In this document: one piece after another, positions 29,426 to 36,418 of the stretch
How the letters are laid out: every line of letters begins with the position of its first letter
Position numbering within the stretch: position 1 is the first letter of the stretch
NCBI GenBank assembly: GCA_900315975.1
Contig: ONBA01000022.1
Coordinates: 12,174 to 76,173 of the forward strand
DNA from: an uncultured Ruminococcus sp.
GTDB taxonomy: Bacteria > Bacillota_A > Clostridia > Oscillospirales > Ruminococcaceae
Reading direction: 5' to 3'
Length of the DNA stretch: 64,000 nucleotides
Notes under the pieces: model-generated
Seen by the model: only the letters and a program-made list of their open reading frames with translations
The model's database searches: none
What the model was told of the DNA's origin: nothing
Position numbers and translations under genes: made by a program

Positions 29426-29968
29426 ATGATACTTGAAGATGAATACAGTCAGAACAGAGTTGCACTGAAAAAAATCAAAAAAGAATCAACGATATGCGGA
29501 ATAATGTGCGGATTATTCATGTGTTTAATAGTATTCGAGCTTTATTATACAATAATGATATCGCCGATATTTCTGATATTAATGGTAATAGTCGCCGCCG
29601 TAAGCATAACAGGATTCAAAGGCATTTCAAACAAAGACAACCGCTTTTCAAAGGCATCGTTGATACTCACAGCAGTGCATCTGTTAGCGTTTACAGCAAT
29701 GATATCCGACTCATTGACCGAAGTATTGGTAGCACTTGTAATGTCAGGGCCAGGTCACATTATATTCGCATACTTCATCTACAAAACGATAAAGAACAAC
29801 GAAAAATATCACTGGCTTGAACAGCAGGAAGGCTTTCCGCATTTTGAGATAAAGCAGACGATGTACGAAATGGATAAGCGTCAGCGCGAGATAAAAGACC
29901 CCTACCTCATCAAAAAAGAGGCAATAGAGAAGAATACCGGAAATGCCGGACATATGGACGAAATATAA
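29426..29968 (+). CDS. Hypothetical membrane protein
   Basis: About 180 residues, family not recognised. Four hydrophobic segments are visible (ICGIMCGLFMCLIVFELYY, PIFLILMVIVAAVSITGF, LILTAVHLLAFTAM, VLVALVMSGPGHIIFAYFIY), with a charged C-terminal tail (YEMDKRQREIKDPYLIKKE) that is probably cytoplasmic. ATG 29426 has AAGGAG 7 nt upstream and its own promoter 40 nt before. The next promoter starts 7 bp after the stop, so it is a single-gene unit. Confidence 0.75.
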   Translation: MILEDEYSQNRVALKKIKKESTICGIMCGLFMCLIVFELYYTIMISPIFLILMVIVAAVSITGFKGISNKDNRFSKASLILTAVHLLAFTAMISDSLTEVLVALVMSGPGHIIFAYFIYKTIKNNEKYHWLEQQEGFPHFEIKQTMYEMDKRQREIKDPYLIKKEAIEKNTGNAGHMDEI

Positions 29969-29974
29969 CACATC

Positions 29975-30003
29975 TTGACAAGGCGGAAATAAAGTGTTAT
30001 AAT
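29975..30003 (+). promoter_or_regulatory. Promoter of GNAT gene
   Basis: Perfect TTGACA (29975-29980), 17-base spacer, TATAAT (29998-30003). Confidence 0.88.
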
Positions 30004-30033
30004 GGCATCAACATACGGAGTATGTTAAAAAAA

Positions 30034-30161
30034 CTAAGGAGAAAAGTGTTTGAAAAATACTATTAAAAAGGAGATAGCAGCGTAAACGGGAGGTTTGCGA
30101 ATACTATCTCACCCCACAGACCTCCCGTCTGATACGAAAAGAAGTATAAGATTACGGAGGA
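30034..30161 (+). promoter_or_regulatory. Structured GNAT leader, possible translational attenuator
   Basis: After an AAGGAG site there are short frames: GTG at 30047 (V-F-E-K-Y-Y-stop), or TTG at 30050 (11 codons). Downstream, segment 30117-30128 can pair for 12 bp with 30086-30097, or alternatively with the gene's own ribosome site (ACGGAGG 30154-30160). A third stem (GAGATAG near 30071 / CTATCTC 30104-30110) encloses the 5' arm and would compete. The arrangement resembles a leader-peptide-controlled switch. Confidence 0.45.
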
Positions 30162-30168
30162 AAAAACA

Positions 30169-30825
30169 ATGAATAACAACGATTTCATCATACGCAGAGA
30201 AAACGAAAACGACTATCGCGAGGTAGAGAATCTCGCCCGTGAAGCATTCTGGAATCTCAGCAATCCCGGCTGTTTCGAGCATTACTTCATTCACATAATG
30301 CGCACCCATGAGGACTTTATCCCCGAGCTTGACTATGTGATAGAGCGTGACGGAAAAGTAATCGCGAGTGTAATGTACTGCAAAGCAAAGCTTGTGGACG
30401 AGCAGGGAAACGAGAAGCAGATAGTCACAATGGGACCGCTCTGCGTCCTTCCCGAGTATCAGCGCAAAGGTTACGGAAAGGCACTTCTCGAGTACACATT
30501 TGAGAAGGCGAAGGGACTCGGCTACGACGTCGTGATAAACTTCGGCAATCCTGACAATTACGTAGCACGTGGCTACAAGAGCTGTATGAAGTACAACGTG
30601 TGCTTTGAGGGTGACTTTTACCCGGCAGCACTGCTTGTAAAGGTACTCACCGACGACGTACTTGACGGCAGAAAGTGGTTTTACCACCCGAGCGATGTAG
30701 ACGCTCCATGCGACGATACAAAGGCAGTCGAAGAATTTGACAAACTCTTTCCGCCGAAGGAAAAGGGTTGGCAGCCGAGTCAGGAGGAATTCTACATACA
30801 CAGTCATTCGTCGATAAATCGTTAA
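30169..30825 (+). CDS. GNAT-family N-acetyltransferase
   Basis: 218 residues. The acetyl-CoA-binding motif is VLPEYQRKGYGKALLEYTFEKA (read as two pieces: VLPEYQRKGYG and KALLEYTFEKA, about 98-120), preceded by MGPLCVLP. The N-terminus (IRRENENDYREVENLAREAFW) fits the usual start of YhbS-type GNATs. The C-terminal extension (about 150-218) is longer than a minimal GNAT. Acceptor substrate unknown. RBS CGGAGG; terminator follows. The elaborate leader hints at inducible expression. Confidence 0.88.
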   Translation: MNNNDFIIRRENENDYREVENLAREAFWNLSNPGCFEHYFIHIMRTHEDFIPELDYVIERDGKVIASVMYCKAKLVDEQGNEKQIVTMGPLCVLPEYQRKGYGKALLEYTFEKAKGLGYDVVINFGNPDNYVARGYKSCMKYNVCFEGDFYPAALLVKVLTDDVLDGRKWFYHPSDVDAPCDDTKAVEEFDKLFPPKEKGWQPSQEEFYIHSHSSINR

Positions 30826-30830
30826 ACGCA

Positions 30831-30863
30831 AAACCGGCAGCAATAAAAGCTGCCGGTTTTTCT
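30831..30863 (+). terminator. Terminator after GNAT gene
   Basis: AAACCGGCAGC (30831-30841), 7-nt loop, GCTGCCGGTTT (30849-30859), TTTC. Confidence 0.88.
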
Positions 30864-30936
30864 GTTAGAATGGGATAAACAGCAGCAGGGACTAAAACTT
30901 AGTCGTCCCTGCAAACATGATCAATACATAAAGAAA

Positions 30937-32202
30937 TTATTTAAAATTAGCGATCCACTCTTCCATAGTACCCTTACCGCCGGTTGAGCAGAAGCTATAG
31001 TAAGCGAGGATATCGGAAGCGTCCTTAGAGTCGATTTTGCCGTCGAAATTAACATCAGCATTTTTCTTCTGCTGAAAAACAGTAAAGGTAGACTTTCCTG
31101 AAGTAGCAAGTTCTGAGTACTCACCGAGAACAGCGGAAGCATCGGAAGAATCGACCTTTTTATCGAGGTTAGCGTCACCGAGGAGACCGTCCGGTTCAGA
31201 AGGAGAAGGAGAATCATCAACAATTTGCAGACGATTCTCTTGCATAGAAACAGCTTTTATCTCATTTCCTTCGCTGTCAGAAACGAAAGCGTCAGTTACA
31301 CCGAATGTAACAGTACTGCTTTGAAAATAATCAGCCGGCACCTTAAATCTTATCTTCGCGATCGTGTCATTGAACTTAAAGCCTATAGGCTCGCCAATTT
31401 GGCTTGCAGTAGCGACTTCACGGGTTTTTGGGTTAAAAGTCAGAGCTGTACCATTAGAAGTTGTCGTTTCAGCGAGACCGAGGCACTCGATATAGTAAGG
31501 CATATTCAGTTTGAACTGGAATCCTGCGACATCAGGAGCATCAAAACCGCGCATAGCAACATCGACAGTAAATTCTTCACCGGGACTTACTTTATACAGG
31601 TATGGAACGGCATCTATCGTCACTTGCTTCTCTTTTGGCACATCACCATTGTTTATTTCAATATTGGCATAAGAAATATTTCTTTCAAAATCAATTGGTT
31701 CTCCATCTGTATCGCAGAAGAACGTATAACTCATAGCAACATTGAAGCCATAGGTTGTATTGGCAGCATTTTCCGGAACTTCATAAACATAAGTAACAAG
31801 ATCGGCATTCTGCGCTTCCTTTATAGTAGTTCCTTCAACACCTGACCACATAGCAAATTCGCCATAATCAGTATTGCTAAACACTGACTTAGCCGGCAGC
31901 TGATCCTCCCCATGCCTTATCTCGACAAGTTTAAGTCCTTCAGCCTTCTCACTTGAAGAAGCATAGCCATCATTTAGCTTTATCTGCATACCGCCGATAT
32001 CAGAATCGCCATTGAAGCCGAGGGCAACCACAGTAACTTCAACCTTCTCACCGGGTTTAACATTGTTAGAGGAAACTTTCAGAGAAAGGTCGAGCCAGTT
32101 TTTTGCTCCGATAGCCTGAGTTGATAAAGCGTTCGGAAGAACTCCCGAAGTCAGAACACATACAGCTGCGACTGCGGCGGCAAGTTTCTTTTTAATAATC
32201 AT
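30937..32202 (-). CDS. Scaffoldin-like protein: two cohesin-type modules and a dockerin
   Basis: 421 residues. The signal peptide starts MIIKKKLAAAVAAVCVLTSG. Two cohesin-like beta modules follow (about 30-170 and 190-340), each beginning with a PGE strand (NNVKPGEKVEVTVVALGF; YKVSPGEEFTVDVAMRGF) and the GGMQIKL or AGFQFKL core. A Ser/Pro linker leads to a type I dockerin (LLGDANLDKKVDSSDAS, ADVNFDGKIDSKDAS). It could act as an adaptor scaffoldin in a Ruminococcus cellulosome. Alternatively the modules may be cohesin-like carbohydrate or structural folds. ATG 32202 follows AAGGAGG; the longer frame to 32274 lies within the promoter. Confidence 0.8.
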   Translation of the reverse strand: MIIKKKLAAAVAAVCVLTSGVLPNALSTQAIGAKNWLDLSLKVSSNNVKPGEKVEVTVVALGFNGDSDIGGMQIKLNDGYASSSEKAEGLKLVEIRHGEDQLPAKSVFSNTDYGEFAMWSGVEGTTIKEAQNADLVTYVYEVPENAANTTYGFNVAMSYTFFCDTDGEPIDFERNISYANIEINNGDVPKEKQVTIDAVPYLYKVSPGEEFTVDVAMRGFDAPDVAGFQFKLNMPYYIECLGLAETTTSNGTALTFNPKTREVATASQIGEPIGFKFNDTIAKIRFKVPADYFQSSTVTFGVTDAFVSDSEGNEIKAVSMQENRLQIVDDSPSPSEPDGLLGDANLDKKVDSSDASAVLGEYSELATSGKSTFTVFQQKKNADVNFDGKIDSKDASDILAYYSFCSTGGKGTMEEWIANFK

Positions 32203-32245
32203 ATGAAAAACCTCCTTGTAATAATAATCAAAATACATCACCCTC

Positions 32246-32274
32246 ATTATAACATACCGCTCCTGACGTGTCAA
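32246..32274 (-). promoter_or_regulatory. Promoter of scaffoldin-like gene
   Basis: Minus strand TTGACA (32274-32269), 17-base spacer, TATAAT (32251-32246): perfect consensus. Confidence 0.88.
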
Positions 32275-32418
32275 CTACAGGCACAAAAAAACTGCATTTT
32301 TTGTACAAATTTCCAATGTGACCAATAATAGGGAAATGGGTCACAGCGCAGATACACTCCGCATATAATGTAGTGTACCGCATAGACGGCAAAGCTGTCA
32401 CCCGTCAGGGGGGATAAT

Positions 32419-32631
32419 ATGAACAAGTGTATACTCGAAATGCCATCTTACACCTACGCGCAGAAAGCGGCAAAGCTGCTGCGAACACGGGAGATACCTG
32501 CAGAAGTAAGGCGGCGCAGCACAGGCTGCGGATATACGCTGCATATCCGTGCGGACTGCCGAACAGCGGCAGGGATACTTGACAAGTACGGAATACCGTA
32601 TATCCTCAGTGCAGCAGGAAGCGGAAGATGA
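32419..32631 (+). CDS. DUF3343 protein (putative Se/S carrier-like)
   Basis: 70 residues: MNKCILEMPSYTYAQKAAKLL at the start, RRSTGCGYTLHIRADCR in the middle (conserved Cys), and a C-terminal AAGILDKYGIPY. This is the DUF3343 layout, a family annotated as a possible selenium or sulfur carrier. The stop overlaps the next start (ATGA), so it is coupled to the cysteine-desulfurase-like gene, a natural sulfur donor. RBS is a G-rich stretch (AGGGGGGATAAT). A short hairpin (GACGG/CCGTC) precedes it. Confidence 0.82.
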   Translation: MNKCILEMPSYTYAQKAAKLLRTREIPAEVRRRSTGCGYTLHIRADCRTAAGILDKYGIPYILSAAGSGR

Positions 32632-33749
32632 TAATCAACTTTGATAATGCAGCGACGACCTTTCCGAAGCCGGAGAGTGTAAAGCGAGCGGTCGATGAGG
32701 CGATGGAGAAATACGGCGGAAATGCAGGAAGAGGCGGACACGCGCTTGCGGCGGCAACGTCAGAAGCCGTCTATTCTGCACGCGAAACGGCGGCTGAATT
32801 TTTCGGAGCCGAACCTGAAAACGCAGTATTCGCGATGAACTGTACCCATGCGCTCAACATGGCGATACAGGGAGTGATGTCAGACGGCGGACACATGATA
32901 ATCAGCGGACTTGAGCACAATTCCGCAGCCCGACCGGCAGCAAAGCTTGCGTCAGAGGGAAAGATAACGCTTTCGATAGCGCAGGTATATCCTGACGACG
33001 ACGCGACTGTCGAGAGTTTCCGCAGACTGATTCGCAGTGACACGAAAGCGATAGTCTGTACACTTGCAGGCAACGTAACAGGACAGATAACCCCCTATCG
33101 CCGTATAGGAGAACTCTGCCGTGAACGCGGGATATGCTTCATAGCGGACGGCGCACAGGCTTGCGGACTGCTTGATATCAAGATGTCAGACGGCATAAAC
33201 ATACTCTGCACAGCCGGACACAAAGGACTTTACGGAATAACCGGAACAGGACTCCTTATAACTGACGGCAAATACCCGATAAAGCCGATAATACAAGGCG
33301 GAACGGGAACCGAATCGATGAGTCTGCGTCAGCCGGAACTGATACCGGAAAGTCTTGAAAGCGGCACAGTCGGAGTGATAGGAATAATGTCACTGAAAGC
33401 AGGCATAGGCTTCGTAAAAAAGACCGGAATCAGGCGAATTTTCGAGCACGAAGAAAGGATATGCCGCCGATTCATGAAAGAGCTCAGCACCGACAGCCGC
33501 ATAGTATTTTACCGTGACCCGTCAGCGCACTATGTCCCGATAGTGTCATTCAACATTGCCGGAATGAACTCCAACGAAGCGGCGGCGCGTCTTGCTGAAA
33601 AGGGTTACTGTCTCCGTGCGGGCTATCACTGTTCAGCACTTGCCCACACTCAGTTATGGACAACGTCCGGCACAGTAAGATTTTCGCCGTCAGTATTCAG
33701 TCGTGAAGAAGATGCAATAAAGCTTGCACTTACAATAAAAAAATTGTGA
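32628..33749 (+). CDS. Class V aminotransferase / cysteine desulfurase-family protein
   Basis: 373 residues, PLP enzyme releasing sulfur (or selenium) from cysteine. Features: NFDNAATTFPKP at the start, SGLEHNS, DGAQACG, the PLP lysine in TAGHKGLYG (about 197) and the catalytic Cys in RAGYHCSALAH (about 334). It belongs to the SufS/CsdA-like 'cysteine desulfurase family' type rather than NifS. Coupled to the DUF3343 gene, so it may load that small protein. No iron-sulfur scaffold gene is adjacent. Confidence 0.88.
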   Translation: MIINFDNAATTFPKPESVKRAVDEAMEKYGGNAGRGGHALAAATSEAVYSARETAAEFFGAEPENAVFAMNCTHALNMAIQGVMSDGGHMIISGLEHNSAARPAAKLASEGKITLSIAQVYPDDDATVESFRRLIRSDTKAIVCTLAGNVTGQITPYRRIGELCRERGICFIADGAQACGLLDIKMSDGINILCTAGHKGLYGITGTGLLITDGKYPIKPIIQGGTGTESMSLRQPELIPESLESGTVGVIGIMSLKAGIGFVKKTGIRRIFEHEERICRRFMKELSTDSRIVFYRDPSAHYVPIVSFNIAGMNSNEAAARLAEKGYCLRAGYHCSALAHTQLWTTSGTVRFSPSVFSREEDAIKLALTIKKL

Positions 33750-33777
33750 TAATTTTCAGAAAATCACGCAAAAACTA

Positions 33778-33805
33778 TTGAAATAATCTCATTTTGTGGT
33801 ACAAT
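33778..33805 (+). promoter_or_regulatory. Promoter of cdaA operon
   Basis: TTGAAA 33778-33783, 16-base spacer, TACAAT 33800-33805. Two small hairpins (CACCGG/CCGGTG near 33839 and CCTTTCC/GGAAAGG near 33880) lie between it and cdaA; no further element recognised. Confidence 0.65.
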
Positions 33806-33931
33806 AATATATGATAGGCAGTTTGTGCCGTCACGAACACCGGAACGTATCCGGTGCGTAAGAGATAAAAAAACCTTTCCTGCGAAAGCGGGAAAGGATA
33901 CATAAAAATCAGAACGAAAGGAAGTGAACCG

Positions 33932-34810
33932 ATGCCCTCATTCAGCTCATTTCAGCACGCATTTTTCAGCCTGATAAGTACGATAGAGCTCAAAGACGTA
34001 ATAGATGTAGGAGTACTTGCATACATAATCTACTTGTTGCTTAAGCTCATACGCGAAACACGAGCCGGACAGCTTGTAAAAGGAATCCTCCTGCTTGTAG
34101 CAGGATACTTTCTCAGCGGCTTTTTCGACCTGAGAGTTCTGCATTATATACTTGGAAAAGCGCTCGACATCGGTCTCATAGCGATGATAGTGCTGTTCCA
34201 GCCTGAACTTCGCCGTGTACTTGAAAAATTCGGACGCACCAAATTCGGAATACAGCTTCTTGGATTAGGCTCAGTCGGCGGAGATGTAAAACAGAAATGG
34301 GACAATGCAATAGAAGCGATATGCGATTCATGCGTCGAGCTTTCAGCAAGCTGTACAGGCGCACTCATAGTATGTGAACGTCAGACCAAACTTGGCGAAC
34401 AGATAGAAACAGGAACTATACTCAATGCTCTCCCGAGCAAGGAAGTATTCGGAAATATATTCTACCCGAAGACACCGCTCCACGACGGCGCAGTAATAAT
34501 GCGTGAAGGCATGATACTGGCAGCAGCGTGTTTTCTGCCAAAGCCGCAGAACGATGCAGCGATAAACAAGAAACTCGGTTCACGCCACCGTGCAGCGATA
34601 GGCATGAGTGAAAACTCAGACGCAGTAGTAATAGTAGTATCGGAAGAAACGGGACAGATATCAGTCGCAATGAACGGAGTGCTGACCCGTGACTATACAC
34701 GTGAGAAGCTGAAAGAGACGCTTGAAAAGGAGATATTCAGCGTGGCACTTGACAATTCTGAGCGCAAGAAGAAACTCTCCTCCATAATCGGAAGGAGGAC
34801 GAAGAAATGA
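33932..34810 (+). CDS. cdaA: Diadenylate cyclase CdaA
   Basis: 292 residues. Makes c-di-AMP from two ATP. Three N-terminal hydrophobic segments are followed by the DAC domain with the catalytic motifs TPLHDGAVI (about 182) and GSRHRAAIG (about 217), and the preceding FQPELRRVLEKFGR typical of CdaA/DacA. ATG is preceded by AAGGAAGTGA. The stop overlaps the cdaR start by 4 nt. glmM, which often follows in other Firmicutes, is absent here. c-di-AMP controls osmolyte and potassium balance and wall stress. Confidence 0.96.
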   Translation: MPSFSSFQHAFFSLISTIELKDVIDVGVLAYIIYLLLKLIRETRAGQLVKGILLLVAGYFLSGFFDLRVLHYILGKALDIGLIAMIVLFQPELRRVLEKFGRTKFGIQLLGLGSVGGDVKQKWDNAIEAICDSCVELSASCTGALIVCERQTKLGEQIETGTILNALPSKEVFGNIFYPKTPLHDGAVIMREGMILAAACFLPKPQNDAAINKKLGSRHRAAIGMSENSDAVVIVVSEETGQISVAMNGVLTRDYTREKLKETLEKEIFSVALDNSERKKKLSSIIGRRTKK

Positions 34811-36087
34811 GATTCATAAAAGAGAAGAATCTGAAGAGCAATTTTGCTCTCGCGATACTGTCGCTTATCCTTGCGGTACTGGTATGGCTGATAATCTCGA
34901 TGACCCAATATCCTGACGCTCAGAAAATAATAGAGCACATACCGCTGTCGACCGACATTTCGGGTTCAGCCGCAGGAAACAACGGACTCAGCGTGATATC
35001 ATCAGACGTCAAGGAAGTAACCGTTGAACTGCTTGCCGGCAAAACGCAGGTAGGAAGTCTTAATAATGAAAACCTCGAAGCCTACATTGATGCCGACTCA
35101 GTAACGAATGCAGGAACCCGTACTCTTACGATAAAAATAAGAGGTGCAGGCAACATAAACTACGAGGTAAAGTCAGTGAAGCCGGCAAATGCGACAATAG
35201 TCTTTGATAAGATAGACACCCGTCAATTTGACGTATCAGCGCAGATACCGAACGTATCAGTTATTGACGGAAAGGCGATAGACCAGGACGACATCACCTG
35301 TGAGCCATCGGAGGTACGAATAACCGGACCCTCATCACAGCTTGACAAGATATCGAAGTGCATAGCAGTCTCGAACAAGAAACTCAGTCTCGACAGTACA
35401 TACGTACTGCAAAGCGACGAGATACAGCTCTACACAGAGGACAACGCACTGATAGACCAGTCGTCGCTCAAATTCAACGACACGAACTTCAACATAACGA
35501 TACCGGTAAGAACGCAAAAAACAGTGGGATTGTACGTCTCCGTAGTAGATGCACCTGACAACTTTGATACAAGCATAATCAAGTTTGACCTGTCGTCGGA
35601 CGAAGTGGTACTCGCCTGCAACAACAGCAAAACGGAGATACCTGATATGCTTGACCTTGGAAAGGTATCGCTCAGCGAGCTGAAGCCGGGATTCACGAAG
35701 ACATTCTCACTCAGCAACCGACTTGAGGGAAGCGATTACGAAAACGTATCCGACCTTGAAACAGTAACAGCAACGTTTGACGATTCCAACTTTGCGCAGA
35801 CCACAATGGTACTTGACAAGAGCAGGATAAATATAAGCAACGAACCTGACGCATCGAATTACAAGTATGAGGTACTTACACAGCGTATGGAGATAACGCT
35901 TGTAGGACCTGAGAACGTAATAAACGAGATAACGCCTGAGGACATACTTGCGGACGTAAACCTGATAAACGCGAACCTGTCTACAGACCAGTTCAGCTGG
36001 AATGCAAGCTTCACTTGCAAGTATGACAGTGTCTGGGTAGTAACGAACTCGAAGGTATCGGTACAGCGCACGAAGATACAATCATAA
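34807..36087 (+). CDS. cdaR: YbbR-repeat protein CdaR (CdaA regulator)
   Basis: 426 residues. One N-terminal membrane segment (FALAILSLILAVLVWLIISM) anchors an extracytoplasmic region of repeated YbbR domains; motif-like starts include DVKEVTVELLAGK, PSEVRITGPSSQLDKI and EVVLACNNSKTEI. CdaR binds CdaA and modulates c-di-AMP synthesis. Translationally coupled to cdaA by ATGA, and closed by a strong terminator. Confidence 0.93.
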   Translation: MRFIKEKNLKSNFALAILSLILAVLVWLIISMTQYPDAQKIIEHIPLSTDISGSAAGNNGLSVISSDVKEVTVELLAGKTQVGSLNNENLEAYIDADSVTNAGTRTLTIKIRGAGNINYEVKSVKPANATIVFDKIDTRQFDVSAQIPNVSVIDGKAIDQDDITCEPSEVRITGPSSQLDKISKCIAVSNKKLSLDSTYVLQSDEIQLYTEDNALIDQSSLKFNDTNFNITIPVRTQKTVGLYVSVVDAPDNFDTSIIKFDLSSDEVVLACNNSKTEIPDMLDLGKVSLSELKPGFTKTFSLSNRLEGSDYENVSDLETVTATFDDSNFAQTTMVLDKSRINISNEPDASNYKYEVLTQRMEITLVGPENVINEITPEDILADVNLINANLSTDQFSWNASFTCKYDSVWVVTNSKVSVQRTKIQS

Positions 36088-36090
36088 CAA

Positions 36091-36122
36091 AAAACGGAAC
36101 TGCAAAGCAGTTCCGTTTTTTT
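36091..36122 (+). terminator. Terminator of cdaA-cdaR
   Basis: AAAACGGAACTGC (36091-36103), AAA loop, GCAGTTCCGTTTT (36107-36119), then TTT. Confidence 0.92.
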
Positions 36123-36249
36123 ATAAATTCATCAAATGACCTAACATCAGACATCTGTATTATTGCTTGACCCGACATTTCAACAAGCTGAATGAAAACT
36201 AACGTCGAGCGAAAGCAGACTTCGCCTTTTGTACAGAGTAAGACCGTGG

Positions 36250-36410
36250 GTTGGGGGCTCGGGGGGCAATGTCCCCCGACGGATTGTTAAGGCAGAGCCT
36301 TAACCGGAGTCCAGAGGCAGAGCCTTTGGCAGGTCAAGGGCAGCGCCCTTGCGGAGTCCAGAGGCGGAGCCTTTGGCAGGTCAAGGGCAGCGCCCTTGCG
36401 GAGCCTTTGG
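36250..36410. repeat. GC-rich palindromic/tandem intergenic repeat
   Basis: Contains 2.2 tandem copies of a 47-bp unit (36306-36352, 36353-36399, partial 36400-36410), nearly identical. Each holds the palindromes AAGGGCAGCGCCCTT and CCAGAGGC...GCCTTTGG. Upstream lie related palindromes (GGGGGCAATGTCCCCC region and TTAAGGCAGAGCCTTAA). The rest of the 36.1-36.4 kb gap shows no gene. Confidence 0.8.
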
Positions 36411-36418
36411 AAGCCGAC

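Noticed and set aside
32379..32416. Possible c-di-GMP riboswitch before the DUF3343 gene
   Set aside because: GGCAAAGC resembles part of that family, but only one short hairpin is present and the rest of the fold is missing.
36306..36410. CRISPR-like array
   Set aside because: The repeats are directly adjacent without spacers and are themselves palindromic; no cas genes are seen.
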